54,504 bases of DNA from Candidatus Methanomethylophilaceae archaeon (GCA_017935945.1 JAGBGN010000134.1:1-54504); one strand, 5' to 3'; numbered from the stretch's first letter, positions 25,424-34,532 are shown. The notes: generated by a model from the sequence alone, not told the origin. Program-made: numbers and translations.

Positions 25424-25560
25424 AATCTAGGCAGAGAAGATGAAGTAACGGAGTTCAAGGAGAGCATATCTCAATTGGACAGGGGGATAAGATCGCTATC
25501 TGCCATGTTAACAGACACAATCATGGGACAGTGTATTTCGAAGTGGACGATGAGGGGGGT
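25424..25560 (+). pseudogene. Remnant of an AlbA_2 (Schlafen-type) putative regulator
   Basis: Translation from 25424 gives NLGREDEVTEFKESISQLD followed by RGIRSLSAML. After a single missing base near 25511, the reading shifts to RHNHGTVYFEVDDEGG. Together these form the start of an AlbA_2/Schlafen ATP- or DNA-binding domain, with its EFKES and RHNHGTVYFGVDD-like blocks. No start codon is in frame and the 3' part is lost, so it is a decayed fragment. It abuts the FecCD remnant on the other strand, suggesting a deletion joined two broken genes. Confidence 0.65.
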
Positions 25561-25905
25561 GGGACGGATACATCCGCCGATGGCCAATCCCGCCTCGGTC
25601 AACACGCCCATCAGTGCTCTGGGAAGGCGACCTTCTCAGATGAAGTAGTCGTTCAGAGGATCTGAAATCTCTCCGACCATATGCGATATGAGTGTTTGGA
25701 TCGATTCGATGAAACCGATCTTCACAGGTCCGAGACCAATGGCAGCCACGATGGAAACGACCATCAACATGGCACACGATACTATGAATGCAACCTTGTG
25801 GTATGACGAGCGTCTGTACGTCTTAACGACTCCGCTGTCATCCTTGCCTTCCATCCAGATTTTCGTTGCTTGCTCGACCGTCGGTTCCAGATGCTGTCTC
25901 GTCAA
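25560..25905 (-). pseudogene. Remnant of a FecCD-family iron-complex ABC permease
   Basis: The N-terminal 89 codons include a cytoplasmic leader, one membrane helix (VAFIVSCAMLMVVSIVAAIG) and GPVKIGFIESIQTL, typical of FecCD permeases. After an in-frame TGA where tryptophan would be expected, the same frame continues RLPRALMGVLTEAGLAIGG, the conserved loop and helix of this family, and then breaks off. Only TTG is available as a start at 25905. It is truncated, nonsense-interrupted and start-impaired, hence a pseudogene. A 19-bp palindrome covers its TATA box, so it was once a regulated iron or cofactor importer. Confidence 0.65.
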
Positions 25906-25943
25906 ACTATCGTTTCAGTGTTTGATGTGGGTACTTAATAATG

Positions 25944-25962
25944 ATTGGATATATAATCCAAT
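25944..25962 (-). promoter_or_regulatory. 19-bp palindromic operator, copy B, overlapping a TATA box
   Basis: ATTGGATATATAATCCAAT is a near-perfect palindrome whose AT-rich centre (ATATATAA) is itself the probable TATA box of the FecCD remnant. It matches copies A (13398-13416) and C (38112-38130). Confidence 0.6.
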
Positions 25963-26054
25963 AATGGGTTCTTTTTCATGAATGCCTCGATATACTCGGA
26001 CAAGATGTCATCAGTGGAGGGGGTTAGACATGGCGGCCCCCATGTATATGTCCA

Positions 26055-26429
26055 TCATTCCTCATAATCCGGACAGGAGAGTTCCATCAGGTCCTCGATC
26101 ATATGGTGCAAGTACTTGGCCTCCAACGAATCGACGGCCTTGTAGTAGACCTCCTTGCCCACGCGTCTGCTCTGGATCAGGCCGTTCGTCTTCATGGAGC
26201 GGAGATGGTGGGACACCGCAGGGGACGACATCCCCATGATCGCGGATATGTTGGTGACGCATCCCTCATAATGGCAGAGCAACCAGAATATCCTCATCCT
26301 GGTCCCGTCCACCATCTGGGACAGGATCCTGGAGACGTTGTCGAAGCCATCGGTCTCAGATAGGAGCTTCTTGAATGATTCGATGTCGTTTATGTCCCCG
26401 TGATCGTGCGGAATCGTGCTGTTGGCCAT
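26055..26429 (-). CDS. ArsR/SmtB-family metal-responsive repressor
   Basis: A 124-aa winged-helix repressor. The recognition segment is NISAIMGMSSPAVSHHLRSM, followed by the wing LIQSRRVGKEVYYKAVD. The N-terminus is His/Asp-rich (HDHGDIND) and the C-terminal helix carries HHMIEDL, both plausible metal ligands. A C near the end (CPDYEE) adds another. It probably senses zinc, cadmium or a similar ion and represses the metal-efflux operon in which it is the last gene. The ATG at 26429 is preferred over an upstream TTG because GGAGGGT precedes it by 4 nt. The perfect palindrome at 28750-28765 is its likely operator. Confidence 0.92.
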   Translation of the reverse strand: MANSTIPHDHGDINDIESFKKLLSETDGFDNVSRILSQMVDGTRMRIFWLLCHYEGCVTNISAIMGMSSPAVSHHLRSMKTNGLIQSRRVGKEVYYKAVDSLEAKYLHHMIEDLMELSCPDYEE

Positions 26430-26573
26430 TATACCCTCCACCAAGCGGGCTGCTCTGATGCGTCATCCTCGACCATCCTCTTGAGCTTTATGAGTTCCCC
26501 CGTGGCAGATGCACGAGTCAGGTGCATCGGTCATGTCATGGGGAAACTTTCTGTGGGTCGGGGAGGGGTCCGT

Positions 26574-28492
26574 TCACCTGCGGTATCTCAGGGCACGTGT
26601 GGAGTTCAGCACGGCGACTATCATCACGCCCACATCGGCGATGATGGCAAGCCACATGTTCACGAAACCGACCGCCGATAGTCCGAGGAACAGGAACTTG
26701 ACCAGAAGGGTCCCGATGATGTTCTCGCGGATGATCCCCATGGTCTTGCGGGAGATGCCCATGGCGGTTGCGACCTTGGTGGGGTCATCGTCCATGATGA
26801 CGATGTCCGAAGCCTCTATTGCTACATCGGAACCGATTGCCCCCATGGTTATTCCTATATCGGATCTGACGAGGGATGGGGCGTCGTTGATACCGTCCCC
26901 GACGAACGCCACCTTGCCATCGGTCTCTTCGAGTATCCTCTCGAGGTGCTCGAGCTTATCTCCCGGCAGGAGCTGGCTGTGGACCTCGTCCAGGCCGATC
27001 TCCCCTGCGACCTTACGGGCCACTGCTTCGGAATCCCCGGTCAGCATGACGGTCCTCTTAATCCCTGCCGCCTTCAGGTCCCTTATGGCCTGAGCGGATT
27101 GGTCCTTGACGACATCCGAGATGGTGATGCATCCTGCGTACCTGTGGTCGATGGCCACATGGACGGTGGTCCCTGTGGAAGGCCCCTCCTCGAACTGAAG
27201 TCCGAGCATCTCCATGAGTCTCCTGTTCCCCACCGCGACGGGTGTGCCGTCCACCTTCGCCATTACGCCTCTGCCTGCGATGTCCTCGATGTCGGTGACC
27301 CTTGAACGGTCGATATCGGCTCTATGGGCATGGACCAGGCTTGCTGCTATCGGGTGGGGTGATGATGATTCCGCAATGGTGGCCATCTCGATGAGCTTCT
27401 CGCGGGGAACATCGTCGGTGATGACATCGGTGACCTCGAACACCCCCTGGGTCAAGGTGCCGGTCTTGTCGAACACCACCGTCTCCACATCCGATAGCAT
27501 CTCGAGGTAGTTCGATCCCTTGATGAGGACACCTTCCCTGCTGGCACCACCTAGTCCGGCAAAGAAACCGAGCGGGATGCTCAACACGAGTGCACAGGGC
27601 AGCTGATGACCAGGAACGTCAGGGCGCGGTATATCCACTCCTCGTATGTGGTCCCCAGGATCTGGATGTCTGTCAAGAAGTACAACATGGTGGGCACCGC
27701 GGACAGCAGCAGTGCGCATACCACCACGAAGGGGGTGTACACCTTGGCGAACCTGGTTATGAACGCCTCGGATTCGGATTTCCTGCTGCTTGCGTTCTCG
27801 ACCATGTCGAGGATCTTGGAGACCGTGGATTCCCCGAAGGCCTTGCTGGTCCTTATCTTGAGAACCCCGGAAAGGTTGACGCAACCGCTGAGGACCTCGT
27901 CTCCGGCTATGACGTCGCGGGGGATGCTCTCGCCAGTGAGTGCGGATGTGTTGAGAGAGGACGATCCTTCGATTACGGTCCCATCGATGGGGATCCTGTC
28001 GCCGGGTCTGACGATTATGATGCTGCCGATTCCGACCTCATCCGGATCGACCTCGACCAGTTCTCCGTCCTCCTCGATGTAGGCTGTATCGGGGCGGATC
28101 TCCAGCAGCTTGGATATGCTCGTTCTGCTGCTGTCGACGGCGATGGACTGGAAGAGCTCCCCGACCTGATAGAATATCATGACGGCAACCGCTTCGTCGT
28201 AATCTCCTGTGTACGTGACACCGAGCGCCATGGCCCCTATGGTGGCGATCGCCATCAGGAAATTCTCGTCAAGCGCCTGTCCATTGGCTATGCCCTTGGC
28301 AGCCTTTCTCAGGACATCGTATCCGATTATCAGATAGGGGACCAGGTAGCAGACGAACAGGACGTACTTCTCGATGGATCCATCGACCGGCAGGAGATCG
28401 AATGCCGAACATATTGCGAGAAATATCGTCAGGATGGATGCTATGACGATCTTTTTCAGCATCCTCTTCTGCTTCTTCCTGAGTTGGACCAC
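26574..28492 (-). pseudogene. P1B-type heavy-metal ATPase (CadA/ZntA-like), frameshifted at the CPC motif
   Basis: Two frames together encode a full P1B-ATPase of about 640 aa. The first (28492 to about 27595) holds four membrane segments, the actuator loop NTSALTGESIPRD and ends TFLVISCP. The second (from about 27595) resumes with CALVLSIPLGFFAGLGG, then DKTGTLTQG, the SSPHP histidine, GDGINDAPSLV and the last helices. A missing T changes the intramembrane CPC motif and closes the frame at TGA nine codons later. The cause may be a real mutation, a sequencing error or, less likely, a recoding event. The N-terminal metal-binding domain is a separate protein encoded just upstream. Specificity is probably Zn/Cd/Pb. 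Confidence 0.88.
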
Positions 28493-28518
28493 GTCTAATC
28501 CCGCCGGAAACGTTTCTT

Positions 28519-28737
28519 TCAGAATTCGATCTCACAATCGCTTTCGATCTTCCTGCAGTTCTTGAGGACCTGCTTCATGACCTCGTCGACATCTGCGCCG
28601 TCATCGAATTCGACGGTCATCTTCTGGAGTACGTAGTTCACGGATGCATCTCTAACGCCATCCGTCTTCTTTGTGGCTTCCTCCATCTTCGCAGCGCAGT
28701 TCGCACAGTCGACTTCGATCTTGTAGGTCTTCTTCAT
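28519..28737 (-). CDS. Heavy-metal-associated (HMA) domain protein
   Basis: A 72-aa metallochaperone-like protein starting MKKTYKIEVDCANCAAKMEE. The CxxC motif (CANC) in the first loop and the beta-alpha-beta pattern to NYVLQKMTVEFDDGAD define the HMA fold. It likely delivers metal to the P1B-ATPase, whose own N-terminal HMA domain is missing, so the pair represents a split transporter. The start at 28737 was chosen because GGTGA precedes it by 6 nt; an upstream frame to 28773 would run through the operator. It is the first gene of the hma-ATPase-arsR operon and directly follows a perfect palindrome. Confidence 0.9.
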   Translation of the reverse strand: MKKTYKIEVDCANCAAKMEEATKKTDGVRDASVNYVLQKMTVEFDDGADVDEVMKQVLKNCRKIESDCEIEF

Positions 28738-28749
28738 AGGATTCACCTG

Positions 28750-28765
28750 TTGTTCAATTGAACAA
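28750..28765 (-). promoter_or_regulatory. Perfect palindromic ArsR-type operator
   Basis: TTGTTCAATTGAACAA is a perfect 16-nt palindrome containing TGAACA half-sites like those bound by SmtB/ArsR repressors. It lies between the TATA box and the start codon of the hma gene, where a repressor would block initiation. Confidence 0.7.
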
Positions 28766-28770
28766 TTAAG

Positions 28771-28782
28771 CATTTATTTAAT
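28771..28782 (-). promoter_or_regulatory. TATA box of the metal-efflux operon
   Basis: The minus strand reads TTAAATAAATGC, about 20 nt upstream of the predicted transcription start and directly beside the palindromic operator. Confidence 0.6.
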
Positions 28783-29135
28783 CATTATGTTCGACATGAT
28801 ATGGACGCTTAAGGGCGTTGTATCCTACAGAAGAGGGGTGTGCATTCGTGCTGGAATCCCTGATTACAGAGCAATCGTGGGAATATGTTCGAAGAAACCG
28901 TATCCGAACGATTCTTGCAGTGGATGTTCATCGATCAGATGGATATCGTTTCGTTCAGTGATGAATCGAAGGATGGGGCGCAAAGGGCATTCCTGTGATG
29001 CAGTTCGGTATGTAGTCGCGTCCGAGTTTATGGCGACGCCCTGTAGAATGCAAGGAATTCTGAATAATTGAATTATGAGAAACGAAACTGCCGAAGAATC
29101 ACAAAATTCGGAAATTGGATAGGAGAAGAGATGAG
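28783..29135. other. Gene-poor region between the metal operon and tRNA-Gly
   Basis: About 350 nt with no recognised gene. A 37-codon plus-strand frame at 28885-28998 (MFEETVSERFLQWMFIDQMD...) has plausible composition but no family, promoter or ribosome site that I can identify. It may be a remnant. The rest is AT-rich. Confidence 0.3.
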
Positions 29136-29208
29136 TGCAGCCGCCGGGATTCGAACCCGGGCAATGAGCTTGGAAGGCTCAGATCCTAACCAACTAGATC
29201 ACAGCTGC
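29136..29208 (-). tRNA. tRNA-Gly (anticodon UCC)
   Basis: A full 73-nt cloverleaf on the minus strand. Acceptor GCAGCTG pairs with CGGCTGC (one G-U). The D arm contains AGTTGGTTA. The anticodon stem TGAGC/GCTCA encloses CTTCCAA with anticodon TCC. The T arm is CCGGG-TTCGAAT-CCCGG, and the discriminator is A. No CCA is encoded. The UCC anticodon reads GGA and GGG. Confidence 0.95.
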
Positions 29209-29228
29209 CTAAAACCCCTTATCCTTCA

Positions 29229-29241
29229 CTATTATTTAATT
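29229..29241 (-). promoter_or_regulatory. TATA box of the tRNA-Gly gene
   Basis: The minus strand carries CAATTAAATAATAG about 25 nt upstream of the tRNA 5' end. The AT-rich block also lies upstream of the divergent TPR gene. Confidence 0.5.
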
Positions 29242-29358
29242 GTTTCTATTAATTAAAATTCCTTATTTGCCGATCCAGGCATTTTATGCACGATTCCGTG
29301 ATGGATCGACATCTCATCCAATCATACAGGTTAACTACACAACCGCCGATACCTCATC

Positions 29359-32300
29359 ATGGTGTTCGATGAGCCGGTTTTCCAGAACCCCGGGGAGCTC
29401 CGCCTGTGGAAGCGTATCAACAGGAAGGGACTCATGGGTACCCTATTGTCTCTGCGTGGAGGAGACGAGGCCATCCTGGAAGAGATCCTATCTGGAGATG
29501 GCGGGCTGCATCCCGCGATACTCACCGCGCTCATGGACCGTGTACGCTACATGGAGGGCAAGCCCCTCAAGGAGACACTGGCGAAACTCGCGCAGAGGTC
29601 TCGCATACTGGATTGCATGCCTTCCGTACACGCATCCCGCATGATGCTGGATGCAGGAGACACGACGTCCGCCGCCGAACTGCTGTCCCTGTCATCACGT
29701 TCCCAGGAGGTCCGTACCCGCATGCTCATGGCGGCCGAGATATACCTGGCCGAGGGGGACAACGGCAACGCGTTCGTTTCCGCTCAAGATGTTGTGGGGA
29801 CCGATCCATCCTGTGACAGGGCCTACAGGATTCTCATGGAGCTCGATCCGGAGGGCGACTGGGGTCTGAGGCGTGACATATACGCGGTTTTCGAAGGGAG
29901 GGAGCCTACATTCGACCACGATCCCGGTCGTCTGCAGGACCTCTACACCATCTACTATGAATGGTTTAGGGGGAACAAGGATTCAGCCACGGACAGTCTG
30001 GTCCGTTCCCCGTACTACATCGATGGGGACCCCGACTTCATGCTGGCATCCGCCAGGATGTCCATGGACGAGGGCGATTGGCGCTCCGCCCGTATGATGT
30101 ACGACAAGCTCCTCTCCGATGATGCCCCATCACATCTCATCTGCGAAGCGGTCGAGGCATATGCCGCAGGTGGCGACCACAACGGTGCATTGGATCTCCT
30201 GGTCCGTGCGGATCGGAGTTCCCCGAGGGTCATGGACCTGTACATCCGCATACAGGCGGACAAGGGTGATGTCTCGGACATGATGGACTCCATACGCGTC
30301 CGTCTCGGTTCGGAATCATCCGTTCTGGGGAACTACCTGCTGGTGATGGACTTCCTCATCGACCGCGGGATGTACGCCGAGGCCGGTTCGGTCCTGGAGA
30401 TGATGGACCAGGACTCCATCCATCATCCAGAGGTTCTGGTCAGGTCTTCCATACTATCCATGAGGACCGGGAACGACCGTCAGGCGCTGTCATCCGCCAA
30501 GGAGGCGGTCCGTAGGGACCAGAACAATCTGGATGCCCGTACCCAGAGGGCCCGTATGCTCCACAGGACGGGGGAGGTCGACTATGCACGGAAGGAATGC
30601 ATCGCCATACTCTCCAGGGACCCAAACCACATGGGCGCCCTCGTTCTGTCAAGGGACATCTCCCTGTCCTCCGCCAGATGGTCTGATGCAGTTTCCGTCT
30701 GCGAGAGGATCCTCTCTAACGATCCCGGTGACACCGTGACGAGGGTGGCTTTCGCACGTGCCAAGGGGTCCTTGGGTGATGTGGATGATGCCATGGACAC
30801 GTTGGTCGCATTGACGGGAGTCGAACTCGATCCCAGGGAGGCGGAGGAGGTCGTCGGACTGATGGTCGACTACGGAAGATACGGGGATGCCATCGCATCC
30901 TGTATCAAGCTGGAGCAGAAACAACCGAATTCATCCAAGCTCAGACGTCTCAGGGGTAATGCAGAGTACCATCGTGGAGAGTTCCTGAAGGCATCGGTAG
31001 CATATTCCGAATCACTGAGGATCAATCCCGCGGACCCGTGGACCTGGCATTCCAAGGGTATGGCGGATGAGGCCCGTGGGGATATGGATTCCGCCGAAGC
31101 ATCATTCGAACGTTCGGTTTCATTGGATCCCTACAATCCTCGTTTCTGGGATTCCAAGGGAAGTGCACAGGAATCACGCGGGGACCAGGTGGGTGCTCTG
31201 CAATCATTCAGGCGTTCATACGAACTCGATCCCACGTCGATCTACCCGTTGATCCACATGGCCGGCATCTTCCGTGACAGGGGACACGGTCAGGATGCAC
31301 TCCGTTGTGTGGACCAGGCCATATCCCGGTCCCGTTCACGTGATCTGGACATCATGAAGATGAGTATCCTGGCGGACATGGGACGCCATACCGATGCGGT
31401 TTCATATGGACTCTCCGTGTTGGAGAAGGGACCTGATACGGAGGTGTCCATAATGATCGCCACGTTCCAGATGGATGTCCTGAACGATCCGAGGTCAGCC
31501 GTCATAACCCTCGACCGTGCATTGGTGTCCGACCCGGATTCGGATGCCATAAACACCCTCCGTGCGGAGGCCGTTGTCCGTTCCGAGGGTTCGCTGGAGG
31601 ACATCGTCTCATCACCTGGGTTCGATGTATCGGATGCCATGGGTATCGATGAGCAGGTCCCCGATCAAGACACCGCTGCGGAAGCTGTTCCCGAGGAGGA
31701 TCCGGATTCCCTGTTCGAGATGTCCGTGTCACTCCTGTCCGCAGGGGATGTGAGGGGTGCGATGAGGATGGCGGAACGTGCACTGTCATACGATCCAGGT
31801 AATCCCGATTACATGTGCGTCAAGGCACGTGCCGTCCTGGCGACCGGTGACCGCGAGGGTGCCACCATGATAGTCATCGAGGGGCTCACCGATCATCCGG
31901 ACCATGCGGACCTCCATCATCTGCTCGGTTCCCTCAGGGTCTCCGCAGGGGACTACGGTGGGGCATTGTCCGAACTGGATAGTGCCATCAATCACGGTGT
32001 AGACGGTTCCGATGTGTACTCCGAGAGGGGTGACGTCCATGAGAGGTTGGGTAACCTGGACCGTGCCATCGGCGACTATGAGATAGCCGTCGCGAAGGAT
32101 CCCGGCAGGGTGGACCTCATGGAGAAACTCGCCCGCATGTTGCTCTCCAGTGGCAACACGGTCTCTGCTGAGGCCTATATCTCCAGGGTGCTGGCCGAGG
32201 ATCCCTACCGTGTGTCCGCCATCGTACTCAGAGCCGAGTTATTCGAATCCAAGGGGGATCCGGAAGGAGTCCTTGCATCATTGGAACTTTTCAAGGAATG

Positions 32301-32898
32301 CCCCAACCCCGGTGCCGACAACACAGTCCGCATGGTCAAGATGCTGGAATCCATGGGTCACGAGGAGGAGGCCAGGGAGCTGATGGGCAACCGTCACGGT
32401 AGCGGTCCGGATGAGAAGACCATCAGGCGTTATGCTGAGAGGGCCCTGCGCAGGGCGTTCGCCACTAGGACCGATCCTTGCGATCCAGACATGCTGTCTG
32501 CATTGGGTATGGATCATGTCATGGTACGCAAGGTGTCGGATTACATCGGCACGTACCCCGATTACGGTCGCATATCCCCGGGAAGCGACGAGTTCGAGTA
32601 CATGGAGGTCAAATCCCGCGATGTGATCATGAAGTGCAGGTGGACCGACCTGGAGAACGAATCGCGCATCCCCCTGGACAAGGTCTTTGTCACAGGCGGT
32701 TTCAGCGATGTGGAGGATGCCCGCATGCTGGTCGCATACGTATTCAAGGTGATGCACATGGATGTGGGTCGCAGGTCCGATCCGAAACTCACCCAGATGT
32801 CCATGCGCTTGCCGAAGGGCATGACCGTCTACGAGATAATGGAAGAGTGCGGCGTCGGGGTCTACGAGGCCCGCGTGATCGCCGCACAGATAGTTTGA
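29359..32898 (+). CDS. Giant tetratricopeptide-repeat protein
   Basis: A 1179-aa soluble protein built almost entirely of TPR-like helix pairs. Typical units are AYSESLRINPADPWTWHSKG, SFERSVSLDPYNPRFWDSKG and SFRRSYELDPTSIYPLIH (about residues 550-640), with further repeats near 820-1000. The N-terminal 30 residues (VFDEPVFQNPGELRLWKRIN) precede more degenerate repeats. The last 160 residues form a distinct domain with VFVTGGFSDVEDARMLVAYV and MTVYEIMEECGVGVYEAR, whose C-terminus looks like a helix-turn-helix. No signal peptide is seen, so it is a cytoplasmic scaffold. Partners are unknown. It is monocistronic and converges on truD. Confidence 0.85.
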   Translation: MVFDEPVFQNPGELRLWKRINRKGLMGTLLSLRGGDEAILEEILSGDGGLHPAILTALMDRVRYMEGKPLKETLAKLAQRSRILDCMPSVHASRMMLDAGDTTSAAELLSLSSRSQEVRTRMLMAAEIYLAEGDNGNAFVSAQDVVGTDPSCDRAYRILMELDPEGDWGLRRDIYAVFEGREPTFDHDPGRLQDLYTIYYEWFRGNKDSATDSLVRSPYYIDGDPDFMLASARMSMDEGDWRSARMMYDKLLSDDAPSHLICEAVEAYAAGGDHNGALDLLVRADRSSPRVMDLYIRIQADKGDVSDMMDSIRVRLGSESSVLGNYLLVMDFLIDRGMYAEAGSVLEMMDQDSIHHPEVLVRSSILSMRTGNDRQALSSAKEAVRRDQNNLDARTQRARMLHRTGEVDYARKECIAILSRDPNHMGALVLSRDISLSSARWSDAVSVCERILSNDPGDTVTRVAFARAKGSLGDVDDAMDTLVALTGVELDPREAEEVVGLMVDYGRYGDAIASCIKLEQKQPNSSKLRRLRGNAEYHRGEFLKASVAYSESLRINPADPWTWHSKGMADEARGDMDSAEASFERSVSLDPYNPRFWDSKGSAQESRGDQVGALQSFRRSYELDPTSIYPLIHMAGIFRDRGHGQDALRCVDQAISRSRSRDLDIMKMSILADMGRHTDAVSYGLSVLEKGPDTEVSIMIATFQMDVLNDPRSAVITLDRALVSDPDSDAINTLRAEAVVRSEGSLEDIVSSPGFDVSDAMGIDEQVPDQDTAAEAVPEEDPDSLFEMSVSLLSAGDVRGAMRMAERALSYDPGNPDYMCVKARAVLATGDREGATMIVIEGLTDHPDHADLHHLLGSLRVSAGDYGGALSELDSAINHGVDGSDVYSERGDVHERLGNLDRAIGDYEIAVAKDPGRVDLMEKLARMLLSSGNTVSAEAYISRVLAEDPYRVSAIVLRAELFESKGDPEGVLASLELFKECPNPGADNTVRMVKMLESMGHEEEARELMGNRHGSGPDEKTIRRYAERALRRAFATRTDPCDPDMLSALGMDHVMVRKVSDYIGTYPDYGRISPGSDEFEYMEVKSRDVIMKCRWTDLENESRIPLDKVFVTGGFSDVEDARMLVAYVFKVMHMDVGRRSDPKLTQMSMRLPKGMTVYEIMEECGVGVYEARVIAAQIV

Positions 32899-32902
32899 GA
32901 AA

Positions 32903-34213
32903 TCAGTAGTCGCGCATCTCGGACTTCATGAACTCCCTTAGGAGGCATGTCGCGTAGTTGCCCTTGGGGAGTGAGAATCTGAGGGTGTACAGGTCATCGG
33001 CGATGTCGCATTTGAGGTCCTTGACGGGACAGAGGATCTCCCTCCTGCCTCCCTTGGAACTGCACCTCGGGAGTTCGGGAATGACGAAGTCCTGCTGTTC
33101 TATAGCCTGTTCCTCCACGACCTTCCTCTCGATCTCACCCATCTCCCCGTCTGCGAGTTCACCGTCGGAACCGTAGAGCGCGATCGTGACGAACGCCCTG
33201 CCCGCACGGACCTGCCTTGTGACGAGGTCTATGTTCTGGGCGGTGGTCTTTATGGGGTTCTCGTGCTGGGGTATCCTGTTGGCATCGAGGGGGATGACTA
33301 TGTCTCCCTCCACAGGCATGTTGAGCGGGAGTCCCGCATCCATCCTCCTGCTGAGCATCTCGTTGAAGAGGTACGACTGGTAGGCGTGGACGAACATCAT
33401 CTGCAGGTTGTTGGGGAGGATCGCGATGGCACCCACCCAATCGTCGGGGTTGTCTGCCAGCACTCCTGCCATCATCTTCTCGAATGACATGTTCTCGGGA
33501 ATCCCGTTCATCACGGGTGCCCAGTCCGTGCATCCCTCGAGCTCCTTCCTCTTGGAGCTGAGTTCGGTGTCCTCCTCGGGTGTGGTGAACGATATGTACG
33601 TCCTGACCGCCCCTTCGATGTCCCCGCGGACCAGCCTCTCACCGACGAGGTGGGTCACGGGTCTGACGACTCCGAACCTCTGCACGCCGAAGTAGTTGGG
33701 GAATCCCCCAGCCTTCCTGATGATCGACTGGTTCTCGGCCACGATGTCCTTGACCTCGGACATCGGCGCGGGCATGTCCCTGACGGTGACCTCGAACGAG
33801 TTCCCTATGAGGTCTCCTATCTGGATCGCCCTGCTGCCCCTGTAGGGGTTGGTGATCTCGACATCCTTGAGGTCTATCTTCTGGAGCTGTTCCGGTGGAC
33901 CGTAGAACGACATCAGCTGCGTGGTCACCGCACGCTTGTCCTTGGTACCGGCGAAGCCGATCCTGTCCCTGGACACGCCCATGCTGCGTGACATGAGCCT
34001 GACGAGCCTGTTGGTCTCCCAGTTGCGACTGGTGATGGTCGCGATCGTGTAATCGCCGTTGGCCTTCTCCCTCGGAGGGTCGGATATCTCCCTGACCACG
34101 AAGTCCTCGGGGATTGTCTTGAGGTGACCTCCGGTGCCGTCGGTGTCGCAAAGGTAGTTGCGCATGCCGATGCCGGCTTCGGCGGTCGTGCATTTCCTGT
34201 ACAAGGGATTCAC
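32903..34213 (-). CDS. truD: tRNA pseudouridine(13) synthase TruD
   Basis: A 436-aa TruD, which isomerises U13 in tRNA. The catalytic-region signature GFAGTKDKRAVTTQ is near residues 87-100, with KTIPEDFVVREI before it and NYFGVQRFGVVRPVTH in the core, all diagnostic for the family. Its ATG overlaps the rpoL stop by 4 nt (ATGA), so it is the second gene of an rpoL-truD operon. The length is usual for archaeal TruD, which has an inserted domain. It converges with the TPR gene with only 4 nt between stops. Confidence 0.95.
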   Translation of the reverse strand: MNPLYRKCTTAEAGIGMRNYLCDTDGTGGHLKTIPEDFVVREISDPPREKANGDYTIATITSRNWETNRLVRLMSRSMGVSRDRIGFAGTKDKRAVTTQLMSFYGPPEQLQKIDLKDVEITNPYRGSRAIQIGDLIGNSFEVTVRDMPAPMSEVKDIVAENQSIIRKAGGFPNYFGVQRFGVVRPVTHLVGERLVRGDIEGAVRTYISFTTPEEDTELSSKRKELEGCTDWAPVMNGIPENMSFEKMMAGVLADNPDDWVGAIAILPNNLQMMFVHAYQSYLFNEMLSRRMDAGLPLNMPVEGDIVIPLDANRIPQHENPIKTTAQNIDLVTRQVRAGRAFVTIALYGSDGELADGEMGEIERKVVEEQAIEQQDFVIPELPRCSSKGGRREILCPVKDLKCDIADDLYTLRFSLPKGNYATCLLREFMKSEMRDY

Positions 34214-34464
34214 GCTTTGATTCCGGAGAAGTAATCCGCAACTGTCTCGGACGCCTTCTGCAGTGCAGCGACCGCATCCCCGCTTTTGACCTGTATGTAG
34301 AGGGTCTTGTCCATGAGTTCGGGGTGCTTGTCGACGTACCTGACGAGTTCGACGTTGTCATCATCGTTGAGAGCCCTCATGAGGGGGGTGATGAGAGTCA
34401 GGTTTGCGTCTTTGAACCCGATTGTGACGGAGTTATCGGTCTTCTCGAGAAGATAGGTCTGCAT
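34210..34464 (-). CDS. rpoL: DNA-directed RNA polymerase subunit L (Rpo11)
   Basis: An 84-aa archaeal RpoL, counterpart of eukaryotic Rpb11, which dimerises with RpoD to nucleate polymerase assembly. The conserved block LTLITPLMRALNDDDNVEL is followed by DKTLYIQVKSGDAVAALQKA. The usual family context HTL(G/A)N is altered here to LTLITPLMRAL, a mild divergence. The start at 34464 was chosen because a TATA element lies about 24 nt upstream and family similarity begins there, so the transcript is leaderless. Operon with truD. Confidence 0.9.
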   Translation of the reverse strand: MQTYLLEKTDNSVTIGFKDANLTLITPLMRALNDDDNVELVRYVDKHPELMDKTLYIQVKSGDAVAALQKASETVADYFSGIKA

Positions 34465-34481
34465 GGTTCGGCCTATGGTGT

Positions 34482-34492
34482 CTTTATAATAA
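34482..34492 (-). promoter_or_regulatory. TATA box of rpoL-truD
   Basis: TTTATAATAAA on the plus strand (TTTATTATAAA on the minus strand) is centred about 23 nt before the rpoL ATG. It is almost self-complementary. Confidence 0.6.
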
Positions 34493-34532
34493 AGGTTTCG
34501 CGGGTGCGATTGGGGCGCACGCGGGACGGGGA

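Noticed and set aside
25625-25640. TGA in the FecCD frame read as a recoded tryptophan or selenocysteine
   Set aside because: TGA is the main stop codon in this window, no recoding element is seen, and the gene is also truncated and lacks a good start.
27590-27600. Programmed frameshifting in the P1B-ATPase
   Set aside because: No classic slippery heptamer with downstream structure is apparent, and the known copA frameshift occurs after the metal-binding domain, not inside CPC. Mutation or sequencing error is simpler.
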